Assembly (NCBI GenBank): GCA_030374765.1 | Contig: JARGXX010000039.1 | Span: forward strand, 62,001 to 126,000 | DNA from: Agarophyton chilense | Taxonomy: Eukaryota > Rhodophyta > Florideophyceae > Gracilariales > Gracilariaceae | Length of the DNA stretch: 64,000 nucleotides | Direction: 5' to 3' | Part shown: positions 20,680 through 31,524 of the stretch, in pieces | Layout: every line of letters begins with the position of its first letter | Position numbering within the stretch: position 1 is the stretch's first letter | Made by a program: the position numbers and the translations under genes | The notes under the pieces: generated by a model | The model's input: the letters and a program-made list of their open reading frames with translations, nothing else | Told to the model about the DNA's origin: nothing | The model's database searches: none

Positions 20680-21999
20680 TTACCAATTCATAGGTTGTCT
20701 ACTTGTTAACGACCAAAAAATTCTCTGACTAAGTATTTTCAAACTTAAAAACTTATTAGAGAATTTTTGTTTGACTGTATTGTTTTTATTAATAGATTGA
20801 TAATATTTTATAAATTTATAAGATGCTGGCGAAGGAATAAATAAGATATTTTTTTCTTCTACTTTGTATTGATATTCATTGTCTTTAATAAAATCTTCAA
20901 GATTATATATAGTTACTTTAGGCTGATTTGATATTCTATAGTTTGTATGTTTTTGTTTAAACTCTTGCCAAGCTTTTAGTAGAGTTGTGTAATTTGTGAA
21001 AACAGGTTCAGATTGAATAATATTATGATCTAAGTTAGATTTATAATTATAAGAATAAATTAACAGCTTTTTTCGATTATTTGTTTTGTTATATGCCAAA
21101 ACTGGTTCAATAATATATAAGGGTTGTCCTTGAAAAGAATTTTTACTGTACTTTTGATTTCTATGAAAACTCAAATTTGAATAATACCTATATTGATATA
21201 GAAGTCTTGATATTTCTTGAAGGTCAGGAATTATTCTAAATTGAATGTTTCGTAACTTCGCGCGAGTTAATTTATAATAAGTAGATAAATGGCTTGAAAA
21301 CAGACGGAATTCATTTTTTTCTTTTGAAAATTTATAATGACTTTTTATATGTTTAGTATATTCTAGAGCATCCATCGGATGCACAAAAAATAAGCCATAA
21401 TAAATAGCTTGTTTCTTATCATTAAATAAACATTTATTATAATACCATTTATGTATTTTATCTAGAAGATTAGAATTACTTGCTATATTTTCTGTAGAGT
21501 CTGCTAATACAATTTGATTTAAATTATTTGTTACCATAAATAATGGCAGAGGTTGATATTTTAATTGGTTTAAAAATGTAGCCTTCTGTTTATCTAGTAA
21601 GAAATTATTTGGATTAAAAAATGATAATATAAATTCTACCGGTATAGAAAAATTAAAACCTTTTTTCCAAATACATGAAATATATGAACTACTATTTGAC
21701 CCTAGTATGTTAGAGTTTAAAGATATTTGAATTCTGCCTGATATTAAAGCCTTACTGAAATCTAGTAAAAATTTTTTTTGTTCTTTTTTATAAATTACAA
21801 TACCTTCTAATTTTAACTGATTTACATATTTTTCTGAACTTATAGTTGGAACAGATAAAAAAATTCTTTCCTGCCAGTATTTATTGATTAATTTCCCTAT
21901 AAATGGACGGTCTACTAAAGATTTATTTATTGTAGAAAAATGAGTATCACGCCTCGATGAAAATAGCAAAGAATGTAAATGAGTATTAATATGATGCAT
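20680..21999 (-). CDS. ycf80: Ycf80, Tic22-like protein
   Basis: This 439-residue basic protein has features of the Tic22 family: PLPLFMVTNNLNQIVLAD, then GLFFVHPMDALEYTKHI (family 'glFf.p.dAla....'), FRLFSSHLSTYYKL, QGQPLYIIEPV and VTIYNLEDFIKD. Tic22 proteins act in the space between the inner and outer envelope (the periplasm in cyanobacteria), where they help precursors or outer-membrane proteins. The first 120 residues or so are not Tic22-like and have no obvious signal peptide. The ycf80 name follows its size and its position in red plastids. The Tic22 relation is my reading of motifs. Confidence 0.7.
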   Translation of the reverse strand: MHHINTHLHSLLFSSRRDTHFSTINKSLVDRPFIGKLINKYWQERIFLSVPTISSEKYVNQLKLEGIVIYKKEQKKFLLDFSKALISGRIQISLNSNILGSNSSSYISCIWKKGFNFSIPVEFILSFFNPNNFLLDKQKATFLNQLKYQPLPLFMVTNNLNQIVLADSTENIASNSNLLDKIHKWYYNKCLFNDKKQAIYYGLFFVHPMDALEYTKHIKSHYKFSKEKNEFRLFSSHLSTYYKLTRAKLRNIQFRIIPDLQEISRLLYQYRYYSNLSFHRNQKYSKNSFQGQPLYIIEPVLAYNKTNNRKKLLIYSYNYKSNLDHNIIQSEPVFTNYTTLLKAWQEFKQKHTNYRISNQPKVTIYNLEDFIKDNEYQYKVEEKNILFIPSPASYKFIKYYQSINKNNTVKQKFSNKFLSLKILSQRIFWSLTSRQPMNW

Positions 22000-22151
22000 A
22001 ATTGAAATGTGAGTTAAATATGAAAATCATGTATTAAATTACACGATAAAGGTGGTATTTATATTAAATTTATATAAGTATTTAATTTATGAATAGTAAT
22101 TAATAATAAATAAAATTAATAGATCATCTTGCATTTAATTAAAAATAACTA

Positions 22152-22527
22152 TGGAACTGGTGGGAATTGAACCCACGTCCATAATAATATATTATATATC
22201 GTCTAATTACATTACTTGTAATATATTTTAAATAATATATTTAAATGTAATTTAAAAAAATACGATTTGATGTTATAATAATTTTTTACTTATCTTAAAA
22301 TTAATTTAAGAGCAACCAATTTCAATATATCAAATAACTGTATGGTTTACACTATTTGAACTCTAGCACAAATTTGTGATTAATTAATCTTTTGTTTCAA
22401 AAAATTTAGGCACAAATTAATGGTCTAGATAAAGTTAATATATTATTTTTAGCATTTATTAATACTAATAAAAGTTATATTGATGACAATTTATATAATA
22501 TACTATATGTAGAAACCTTGCAGTCCC
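22152..22527 (-). ncRNA. ssrA: tmRNA
   Basis: The 5' end GGGACTGCAAGGTTTCTACA and the 3' end GGGTTCAATTCCCACCAGTTCC form the tRNA-Ala-like part, with acceptor GGGACTG/CAGTTCC and discriminator A. The internal tag frame at 22453-22406 encodes AKNNILTLSRPLICA and then TAA. tmRNA rescues stalled ribosomes and marks nascent chains for proteolysis. It is 376 nt long and one piece. Confidence 0.93.
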
Positions 22528-22759
22528 TTTATATATTTTGTAGAAAAATATATGAATACTAATATTGTATACTATAGAAAACAAAAAATCCAAATTCTTC
22601 TTAAAACTGAATAAATGAAGCGGACCAACTTTGACATTAGCATAAAGAACTCTAATATCTGTAGAATTAATAGATATTACATTTAATTTAAATATTAAAG
22701 GCTAAACTTCTCAAGAATTATAAGTAATTTTCAGTCGTGATTTAATACAGTAGATATTA

Positions 22760-22832
22760 TAAGCATGGAAGGATTTGAACCCTCGACTTCCAGAATCGGA
22801 ATCTGACACTCTATCCTCTGAGTTACATGCTT
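22760..22832 (-). tRNA. trnR(ccg): tRNA-Arg (CCG)
   Basis: The acceptor AAGCATG pairs fully with CATGCTT, with discriminator A. The anticodon stem TCAGA/TCTGG encloses TTCCGAT, giving CCG. The T arm is GAGGG TTCAAAT CCTTC. The first base is A, which is uncommon, but the pairing supports it. Confidence 0.9.
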
Positions 22833-22947
22833 TATTTTTTATTCCTTAATTTTTATTTAAAAACTAAAAGATTGATATCCATTATATTATACAGTACAAA
22901 CTATATAAATACTCATTATTTGTATAATGAGACTGATAATAATCAGT

Positions 22948-23154
22948 TTAACTTTGAATATAAGTTTGACATAAAAGTACACATAAATTAGCTTTATATA
23001 ATTCTTTAGATATATATTGTATGTGTTGTATGGACAATAGTTTTATGTAATCATGTTGATGTATCAATTGATAAATTGAGCTATAATTATCTGATGTAAA
23101 ACAGATAGGATAGTCACGGAGATGAGGATATTTTTTCCAGTAAAAAACAAACAA
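22948..23154 (-). pseudogene. 68-codon ORF without ATG, possible 5'-truncated DUF4346-like remnant
   Basis: The frame ends at 22948 and is open back to 23179 but has no ATG; TTG at 23154 is the only plausible start. The peptide contains YPICFTSDNYSSIYQLI and LSIQHIQYISKELYKANLCV, then QTYIQS. This recalls the C-terminal part of cyanobacterial DUF4346 proteins ('ftS.N..aiw..l ... HaaYlgrEL.kAe.al.lg..YvQ'). If so, the N-terminal half is missing. A short non-ATG gene remains possible. Confidence is low because the likeness is from memory of a pattern. Confidence 0.35.
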
Positions 23155-23355
23155 TTTTGTATTTATACATAACTTGAATTAAGAAATAGTAAGAGTCCAT
23201 AAAATATATGATTTTTTATTTTTATTAGATTTTTATCTTACTTTATATTTAAACTTTCTACTATGAAAATTAGTAATCCGATATATAAATATATAAAAAT
23301 AAGTAAAATCAATTATAATATCTATTTTAGATTAACTTGATAGGAGATACAAGTA

Positions 23356-23865
23356 ATGCAAGATAATATTACTAAAATTTTAAATCGATATGATTTAACA
23401 GGAAAATATTTAGATAGTATAGCAATAGAAGAATTGAATAATTATTTTATTAGTGCTTCAAATAGAATTAAAGCCATAGAAGTTATTAACCGTCAAGCTT
23501 CTAAAATAATTAAAGAGGCTGCTGCACGACTATATGAAGAACAACCTGAACTTTTAAGGCCTGGCGGGAATTCCTATACAACTAGAAGATATGCTGCTTG
23601 CTTACGAGATATTGAATACTACTTAAGATATGCCAGTTATGCAATAGTTGCAGCAGATACTAATATTTTAAAAGAACGGGTATTGGATGGATTACAAGAT
23701 GTATATAATTCACTGAATGTTCCTATTGCACCTACTATTAGAAGCATTAAGCTTTTACAAGAAGTAATAGAAGCAGAAATGAAATTACAAAATATTGATG
23801 CAATAAATTGGGTTGTTGAACCATTTCAATATATAATTAAAAATTTAAGCGAAGAAAATATTTAA
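23356..23865 (+). CDS. apcF: Allophycocyanin beta-18 subunit
   Basis: This 169-residue phycobiliprotein is the core linker-associated beta-type subunit. The bilin-binding cysteine is in YAACLRDIEYYLRYASYAIV, and EEQPELLRPGGNSYTTRRY precedes it. The ending VVEPFQYIIKNLSEENI differs from ApcB and fits ApcF. ApcF lies in the phycobilisome core cylinder next to ApcE and helps pass energy to chlorophyll. AGGAG lies about 9 nt before the ATG. Confidence 0.93.
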   Translation: MQDNITKILNRYDLTGKYLDSIAIEELNNYFISASNRIKAIEVINRQASKIIKEAAARLYEEQPELLRPGGNSYTTRRYAACLRDIEYYLRYASYAIVAADTNILKERVLDGLQDVYNSLNVPIAPTIRSIKLLQEVIEAEMKLQNIDAINWVVEPFQYIIKNLSEENI

Positions 23866-23915
23866 GTTATTCTAAGAGAATAAATATTATAAAAAAATAA
23901 ATTAATCAACATATG

Positions 23916-23949
23916 TGATCTATATAGAATTGACTTTATATATAGATCA
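23916..23949 (+). terminator. Hairpin after apcF
   Basis: TGATCTATATA (23916-23926) pairs with TATATAGATCA (23939-23949), an 11-bp perfect stem with a 12-nt loop, 50 bp after the apcF stop and 31 bp before ycf20. A terminator or processing role is inferred. There is no strong T tract. Confidence 0.4.
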
Positions 23950-23980
23950 TATTAATTTAATATTAATTAAGTAATAAAAA

Positions 23981-24255
23981 ATGCTAAAACAAGATTGTAA
24001 TCATATATTAGTTCAATTAACTGGCTTATTTCTAGGTTTTTTTTATCCACAGTCTTTTCGACTATTCCATCACAGACAGGCGATTGGGGAATAATATCAG
24101 GATCTATAATAGTAGCTTTTAATGAAATTATTAGTAAAAATATATATAAATATTTGAAGAAAAATTATGCACTTATGATTATATCTACTTTTAATTGCAT
24201 TCGCGTAGGAATTATTTATGGATTATTTGTGGATGCTTTTAAATTAGGTAGTTAA
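23981..24255 (+). CDS. ycf20: Ycf20, interrupted by a one-base frameshift
   Basis: The ATG at 23981 opens MLKQDCNHILVQLTGLFLGF. The frame is then lost at a run of eight T (24037-24044). One phase back it continues LSTVFSTIPSQTGDWGIISG and ends GIIYGLFVDAFKLGS at TAA 24253-24255. With one more T the product is 91 residues, normal for Ycf20, a small membrane protein linked to thermal dissipation in green algae. Every downstream codon is intact, so the break looks recent, editorial or technical rather than old decay. Confidence 0.85.
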
Positions 24256-24424
24256 AGCTCAAATACTAAAAAATTACGAAAAAGTTTATATAAAATCAAC
24301 TCTACATGTAAGTGAAATATATAGGGAAATATATGTGATTTCTAATAAGTTGATTTTCTATTTTTAATTAATAAACAGTATTTTTTAAACAATTCTAAAA
24401 TATTAGAATTGAATAAACTTTAAA

Positions 24425-24442
24425 TACCATAAATTTATGGTT
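24425..24442 (-). terminator. Short palindrome after cpcG
   Basis: TACCATAAATTTATGGTT forms an 8-bp stem (ACCATAAA/TTTATGGT) 33 bp after the cpcG stop. It is weak and inferred from position only. Confidence 0.3.
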
Positions 24443-24475
24443 ATTCTTAAAATTGAATTAAATTCTTTAAAATTT

Positions 24476-25183
24476 TTAAGCCAATATTGATAATGAAGAA
24501 ACCTCATTGACCATATTTAAGAATAAAGCTGGGTCACCTGCTTTTGGTTGTTGCTCTTGAGGTCGGAATTTTCTTACTGGTCCAACCCATAATAATTGCG
24601 GCATACCTTGTTTAGTTGAAAATTCTTTACCCATACGAGGAGTTTTTAAATTAAAAGGCATTTCACCTTTACTTCTTTGTGCAATAACCCGTCTTCTTTG
24701 ATATGGTACTGTATTATCACCAAAATTTTCTGCATATTCATCACTATCCAGTAGAGCATCAAAGAAACATTCTAGCCCTTTAGAAGCAACTATAATAGAA
24801 AAAGCTAATTTTTCTCTTTCATTATATACATCCCTTCCTAGAACTCGTTGAATACACATTTCAACAAAACGATAATTATTGTTTACAATATAATTCAAAG
24901 TAAAAAATGATTCAGATAACAACAATCCCTTGATAAAATTTTTAACTTTAATTTGATTAAATCTAAATTGTGACTCTAGAAAGGGTTGAGCTGTTCTACT
25001 TAAAATTTGATGTTCACTGAAAATTTGACGATAAGCAGCCCAAATTATTTCATCCATTTCCATGGCTCCTGGAACATCATCTGTAGTATATATTTTAGGT
25101 TGCTCTTCACCCGGTAAGTACTCAAAACCATCTACCCTTTGATTTTGAGTAGATAATGAATAATTTAGTAAAGGTATAGACAT
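24476..25183 (-). CDS. cpcG: Phycobilisome rod-core linker CpcG
   Basis: This 235-residue protein is the linker that attaches phycocyanin rods to the allophycocyanin core. The N-terminus MSIPLLNYSLSTQNQRVDGF and the linker domain (about residues 40-180, with AAYRQIFSEHQILS and FFDALLDSDEYAENFGDNTVPYQRR) are typical. A basic proline-rich tail follows. The ATG at 25183 aligns with homologues, and TTAGGAG lies upstream. It is divergent from nblA. Confidence 0.96.
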   Translation of the reverse strand: MSIPLLNYSLSTQNQRVDGFEYLPGEEQPKIYTTDDVPGAMEMDEIIWAAYRQIFSEHQILSRTAQPFLESQFRFNQIKVKNFIKGLLLSESFFTLNYIVNNNYRFVEMCIQRVLGRDVYNEREKLAFSIIVASKGLECFFDALLDSDEYAENFGDNTVPYQRRRVIAQRSKGEMPFNLKTPRMGKEFSTKQGMPQLLWVGPVRKFRPQEQQPKAGDPALFLNMVNEVSSLSILA

Positions 25184-25458
25184 AAAAAACTCCTAATTGA
25201 TCTAACGGACAAAATATTGATCTGAACTTATATAAAATACTCAAGTATGTAATATTACAGCAGTATCGTATTTACAACTTATTAGTACTGTATATAGTCT
25301 TACATGAATATTCATAATACAATATTATACTAGAATTAGTCAGGAAAATACTTTTCTATATATTTTATAGGATGATGATATTTTATAAATATATTTACTT
25401 GAAGCTTGATGTAAATCACATATATTAAAATTGCTTGGTTAATACTTAATAAAATAAT

Positions 25459-25632
25459 ATGGATAACAAAAATCAATTAACTCTTGAACAAGAATTTAAG
25501 CTGGCTCTTTATAGTCAAAAAGTCTACAAACTTAATGATCAACAAATTAGAAAACATCTAATACTAACTATTAAACAAATGATTATTAAAGATAATATAA
25601 TTAAATATTTCATCAGGAATTCACTGTCTTAA
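25459..25632 (+). CDS. nblA: Phycobilisome degradation protein NblA (Ycf18)
   Basis: The 57-residue peptide contains LTLEQEFKLALYSQKVYKL and LTIKQMIIKDNIIKYFI, the two-helix NblA pattern. In cyanobacteria NblA triggers phycobilisome breakdown under nutrient stress by acting as an adaptor for Clp protease. It sits between cpcG and cpeBA, all phycobilisome genes. Confidence 0.92.
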   Translation: MDNKNQLTLEQEFKLALYSQKVYKLNDQQIRKHLILTIKQMIIKDNIIKYFIRNSLS

Positions 25633-25708
25633 TTCATTTTAGAAGATATTGATTTGAAATATTAAAGAATATTAATTTGTTGTAGATTCATATACATAAA
25701 TAATTTAG

Positions 25709-26332
<624 letters not shown>

Positions 26333-26408
26333 ATACTTAAATGCTATCAAGTATTAGCATGTAGATGATTATATACAAGCTATAGATATCTTAATCCATA
26401 GGAGATAA

Positions 26409-26906
<498 letters not shown>

Positions 26907-27000
26907 AGCAACAAGTTTGAGGATTTGATTTTTGTTTTTATAAAAAATATATAAGATAAATTATTTCATATATTAAAAATAATTGATTAATTTTCTTTAA

Positions 27001-27038
27001 CAACCAAAATTAAAATTTTTAATTTTGGTTGTTTTTTT
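27001..27038 (+). terminator. Intrinsic terminator after cpeBA
   Basis: CAACCAAAATTAAAA pairs perfectly with TTTTAATTTTGGTTG (15 bp, effectively a small AT loop), followed directly by seven T. It lies 94 bp after cpeA. This is the clearest rho-independent structure in the window. Confidence 0.85.
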
Positions 27039-27103
27039 CTAACAGTTTATCAAAAATATATTAGATTAATAACAAGAACATTAAATTAATATATGATATA
27101 TTT

Positions 27104-28000
27104 ATGATAAATTTAAATAAACATATGAACAACATATTAATAGAAAATAATTGTATTAATATATCTTTCGCATTGTTACTTATCAATCTAATGATATATT
27201 GGATTAATATAGCGATTCAAAGATCTAAGCTTTTATATAAGTCAGGTAATATCATTAATATCAGTATTAGTTTATTGCTCAGTAGTTCTCTTATTTTAAG
27301 ATGGATATATAATGGCTATTTTCCTTTAAGTAATTTATATGAATCATTGATTTTTCTTACATGGGGATTAAGCTTTTTACAATTAATATTAGAGCAACAA
27401 CATAAAAGTCTATTTATAGGCGCTATTACTACACCTATAGGTTTATTTACCATAGGATTTGCAAGTCTATCATTACCTGAAAATATGAAACAAGCCGCGC
27501 CACTCGTACCAGCCTTAAGATCTAATTGGTTAATGATGCATGTTAGTATAATGATGGTTAGTTACGCAACATTAATTATAGGTTCTTTATTATCTATTTT
27601 ATTTCTTGTATTATATAATTTCAAGAATAAAACCAAAATTAATGTAAAGCAACATTATGGAACACAGCAATTAATTAGAGTAACATTATTACAAAGTATA
27701 GATAATTTAAGCTATCGAATAATTGGACTTGGTTTTCCATTACTAACTATAGGTATCATAGCTGGAGCTGTATGGGCAAATGAAGCTTGGGGTTCTTATT
27801 GGAGTTGGGATCCTAAAGAAACTTGGGCGTTAATCACTTGGTTAGTTTTTGCTGCATATTTACACTCTAGATTAAATAAAGCATGGCAGGGCGAAAAACC
27901 TGCTATATTAGCTTCAATAGGATTTGCAGTTGTTTGGATTTGCTATTTAGGAGTTAATTTTTTAGGTCAAGGTTTGCATAGCTATGGTTGGTTTTTGTGA
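27104..28000 (+). CDS. ccsA: Cytochrome c biogenesis protein CcsA (Ycf5)
   Basis: This 298-residue membrane protein belongs to the system II haem handling complex. The WWD motif is clear: AVWANEAWGSYWSWDPKETWALI. Conserved segments LSNLYESLIFLTWGL and NWLMMHVSIMMVSYA, with haem-ligand histidines, are present, and about eight membrane helices are predicted. It matures c-type cytochromes in the thylakoid lumen. Two of these, PsbV and PetJ, are encoded at 59351-60332. The first ATG is used; a second lies 7 codons in. Confidence 0.96.
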   Translation: MINLNKHMNNILIENNCINISFALLLINLMIYWINIAIQRSKLLYKSGNIINISISLLLSSSLILRWIYNGYFPLSNLYESLIFLTWGLSFLQLILEQQHKSLFIGAITTPIGLFTIGFASLSLPENMKQAAPLVPALRSNWLMMHVSIMMVSYATLIIGSLLSILFLVLYNFKNKTKINVKQHYGTQQLIRVTLLQSIDNLSYRIIGLGFPLLTIGIIAGAVWANEAWGSYWSWDPKETWALITWLVFAAYLHSRLNKAWQGEKPAILASIGFAVVWICYLGVNFLGQGLHSYGWFL

Positions 28001-28095
28001 AGAGGAATATGTTAACTCTTATCTAGTTTTAATATAAGTTAATAGTATCGACATATAATATATAGTATATTATGTAATTTATTAAAATTTAAAAA

Positions 28096-28371
28096 ATGTC
28101 CAATCCAAATATGAACGTACAAACTTTATTAAGTATAATTTCATACACATCTTCTTGGTCAATATCAAGCGCTATTGTTATGATAATTTGCAATCTTTTA
28201 TGTATAGGATTAGGTAGATATGCAATACAAGTAAGAGGATTAGGTCCCTCTATACCTGCTTTAGGATTGAAAGGTTTTGGTCTGCCTGAATTATTAGCAA
28301 CGACAAGCCTGGGGCATATTATTGGAGCTGGTGCAATTATTGGTTTAAATAGCATAAAGATTATTAATTAA
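28096..28371 (+). CDS. psaK: Photosystem I reaction-centre subunit X (PsaK)
   Basis: The 91-residue protein has two membrane spans. VMIICNLLCIGLGRYAIQVRGLGPS and LPELLATTSLGHIIGAGAIIGL are PsaK hallmarks. PsaK sits at the PSI periphery beside PsaA. It converges on accA. Confidence 0.95.
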   Translation: MSNPNMNVQTLLSIISYTSSWSISSAIVMIICNLLCIGLGRYAIQVRGLGPSIPALGLKGFGLPELLATTSLGHIIGAGAIIGLNSIKIIN

Positions 28372-28452
28372 AAGAAAGAATAAGTATTAAATACAAAAGA
28401 TTGAATGTATCTTTCTCTAATTTTCATAAAGATGTATTGAGTAAGAACAATC

Positions 28453-29424
28453 TCAAGACCCGTCATAAAAAGTTCCTATTTTTCGAAACTTACTATATCT
28501 TAACTTTTTTCTCTTAGAGGGTAATAATTTTGTAAGAAAATTCAACTCATATAGTAAAGATTCTTTTAGAATATATGCTGCCTGAGAAGGATTAGATTGA
28601 GATCCACCGATAGGTTCTTGTATTACTTTATCAATTATACCTAAAACTTTTAGATCAGCAGAAGTTATTTTTAATGCTTCTGCTGCATCTAAAGATCGCT
28701 TACTATCTTTCCATAAAATAGCTGCACAAGCCTCAGGAGTTGCTACAGTATAAACTGCATATTCAAGCATCAATATTGTATCACCTATTCCTATACCTAA
28801 AGCACCTCCTGAACCACCTTCTCCTAAAATCGTACAGATGATAGGAACATTAAAAGAAAACATCTCTCTTAAATTAACAGCAATAGCCTCAGCTTGCCCT
28901 AATTTTTCTGCGTCTATACCGGCCCAAGCGCCTGGAGTATCAATAAAAGTTAGTATAGGAAAATTAAATTGATTGGCATGTTGCATTAAACGTAAAGCTT
29001 TACGATAGCCACCTGGAGATGCCATACCGAAATTTCTTAATACATTATCTTTAGTATCTTTACCTCTCTGGTGCCCAACAAAAATAACTGTATGATTATT
29101 TAATTTTCCTATACCTCCAACCAACGCTGGATCATCCTTGCCACCTCTATCTCCATGCAACTCAAGCCACTCGCTCATAATATATGGAATATAATCAAGA
29201 GTTGTTGGTCTATCTGCCTGACGTACTAGATGTAATCTTTGCAAAGGAGTCAAAGATTGAAATACGTCATGCTTTAAAATAGATAACTGTTCTTTAAAAA
29301 AAACTAACTCTTGATCTAAAAAGAATTGTTGATATGTAGATATTTTACTTAACTGCTGTATTTGGTATTCTAATTCTAGAATAGGTTTTAGAAAATCTAA
29401 CGATAAGGCTTTACGAATTGTCAT
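28453..29424 (-). CDS. accA: Acetyl-CoA carboxylase carboxyltransferase alpha subunit
   Basis: This 323-residue protein is the alpha half of the carboxyltransferase that makes malonyl-CoA for fatty-acid synthesis in the stroma. Family segments include LHGDRGGKDDPALVGGIGKL, GGYRKALRLMQHA, FPILTFIDTPGAWAGIDAEK and CTILGEGGSGGALGIGIGD. The beta half (accD) is at 58287. The ATG at 29424 gives MTIRKALSLDFLKPILELE, as in homologues. ycf22 lies upstream on the same strand. Confidence 0.98.
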   Translation of the reverse strand: MTIRKALSLDFLKPILELEYQIQQLSKISTYQQFFLDQELVFFKEQLSILKHDVFQSLTPLQRLHLVRQADRPTTLDYIPYIMSEWLELHGDRGGKDDPALVGGIGKLNNHTVIFVGHQRGKDTKDNVLRNFGMASPGGYRKALRLMQHANQFNFPILTFIDTPGAWAGIDAEKLGQAEAIAVNLREMFSFNVPIICTILGEGGSGGALGIGIGDTILMLEYAVYTVATPEACAAILWKDSKRSLDAAEALKITSADLKVLGIIDKVIQEPIGGSQSNPSQAAYILKESLLYELNFLTKLLPSKRKKLRYSKFRKIGTFYDGS

Positions 29425-29477
29425 AGGAAATTAGAAGCGTAAGTTAAAAATATTGATTTATACATCATTTAGCTTAT

Positions 29478-30128
29478 TTATCGCTGATTTAATAAAAGTT
29501 GAGATAAATAATCATAAAGCAAAATTGTTATGTTAACAATATTGTCTGTAAGCTCTATAAACTCATTTGAGATATTAATGGTATTCTGTAAGAATAAATT
29601 TGTTAACTGAAATAATATAGGATCATCAAGACGTTGAGAAATTCGTGTAGCAGCTCTCACTAAGTCATCATAATTTAATCCTCTCTCACCTTTTATATAA
29701 TCAAAATGACATAAAAACATAGATTGCATACAAGATTGAGTATATACATTCACATTCTTGATATCTTGAATACTTATATTCTCTAGGGGCGTTATATCAA
29801 CTACTGTATCATTCAATAATCCAGTTTGAGTCGTTTCAACTAAAGAATTTTTAGGGATTAAAATAGAAGATGCGTTAATACTAGCTTTAACTAAGACATA
29901 ATTATATTGAATTTGAATTCTATTAATATAACCTATGTTAATACCCCTCATCAAGACCTCAGATCCCTCTTTTAAGCCATAGCCATTGTTAAATAAAATA
30001 AAAAGAGAATAACTGTCTTTTTTTATTTTTAAACTCATAGAAGCTATCAAAAAAATCAATATAAAAACACAAAACAGCATTACATTATTTAAATATTTCC
30101 ATGTTTGATTTAATTTTGCTTTAATCAT
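29478..30128 (-). CDS. ycf22: Ycf22, MCE/MlaD-type lipid transport protein
   Basis: This 216-residue protein has one N-terminal membrane helix (residues 16-32) and an MCE domain: SYSLFILFNNGYGLKEGSEVLMRGINIGYI, followed by LVETTQTGLLNDTVVDITPL. It corresponds to MlaD/TGD2, the substrate-binding part of ABC lipid importers. The matching permease (ycf63, MlaE/TGD1-like) is encoded at 49388-50146. A role in moving lipids across the inner envelope is inferred from family. Confidence 0.9.
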   Translation of the reverse strand: MIKAKLNQTWKYLNNVMLFCVFILIFLIASMSLKIKKDSYSLFILFNNGYGLKEGSEVLMRGINIGYINRIQIQYNYVLVKASINASSILIPKNSLVETTQTGLLNDTVVDITPLENISIQDIKNVNVYTQSCMQSMFLCHFDYIKGERGLNYDDLVRAATRISQRLDDPILFQLTNLFLQNTINISNEFIELTDNIVNITILLYDYLSQLLLNQR

Positions 30129-30177
30129 AAAAGTGCTAATTATACTTTATAAACATAACAAATAGAATATGTAATAA

Positions 30178-30990
30178 TTAAATTACTGTACATGTCATAG
30201 CGTAAACATCATATATTATCAATAGATGAGGACTAATGCTAAATGCTTGAACAGAAGAGTTCATAGAAGATATGATGACATATATATCTGTAGAAAGATA
30301 GATAATTGAACTACAACTAGATAAAACAGAACCTAGATCAATAGTAGAGACACTAGAATTATAATATAGTGCAAGGGAAACAGACAAACAATTTATACGA
30401 TAAATTATATCAATAGCTATATTAATATATTGAGATATAGCATAAATTGAAGAAATGGCGTAAGAAACATTATTTATAGAACTAACAATACTTAAACTCT
30501 GACTATGGTCAGATACATTCTTTTTTATTCAATAAACTTATGTTTTTGTTATAGATATCATAATTTTCTTGAGAAACATTACAAGATCAATTTGTCCTGA
30601 TAAGAAAAAACTATTTTATTATAAAAAACATTAAAGTCACCTAATTCTATAATATCCAGGCCCTTCGTTGTACAACCTGCTAACTCTAATGGTTTTATTG
30701 ATACAACACATACTGAAAAATTCATGATTCGTTTAATTATTACGAATAATACAGCATTAGAAACTATATCTGTATAACTAGCTTAACCTAATTTAGCTGC
30801 TTTTATTATTCTAATAAAAGAATAAGTATAGCAATTATTTAATCCAGTTATCATCTTAACTGTTTTATGTCTTCAAATATTTTGTTATAACTTGAATACT
30901 GGTAAACTTTACATCGTTGATAAAGCTTAATAACTTCAGGCTTTAATTCTAATAAAAGATATTTTTAGTTTAAACGAAAAATATTTATGA
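30178..30990 (-). pseudogene. ycf23: Decayed ycf23
   Basis: On the minus strand, 30854-30582 reads MITGLNN, then IRIIKAAKLG, a TAA stop (30785-30783), ASYTDIVSNAVLF, and further on VCVVSIKPLELAGCTTKGLD followed by IIELGDFNVFY, before a TAA at 30581-30579. These match Ycf23 (family 'kviSGlnNf', 'aaeigGAtyVDIAa', 'iCVSSidP.el ... gaDiiEiGNfd.FY'). Another in-frame stop precedes MITG, and the 3' half (to about 30178) is out of frame and weakly recognisable. Ycf23 resembles TIM-barrel enzymes and its function is unsettled. The gene here cannot make an intact product. The outer limits are approximate. Confidence 0.75.
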
Positions 30991-31079
30991 AATTAATCTA
31001 TTGTTGCTTATCACAATTAGATATTACAACTGATAAACTAATTTCATTCGTTAATATAGGTATTTCACTTTATAAAAGC

Positions 31080-31397
<318 letters not shown>

Positions 31398-31524
31398 TCA
31401 TCGCTAACTACACTATGTAGATCATAATATAAAGTATGCATTAATATATATGAAAAACTGTAAAACTTCATAAAACGTCAAATGTTATTCCATTCAATAA
31501 TCAATATTGAAACATTACTTTAAT

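Noticed and set aside
22528-22759. Possible RNase P RNA between trnR(CCG) and ssrA
   Set aside because: I looked for the conserved GAGGAAAGTCC and ACAGA-type cores of rnpB and did not find them.
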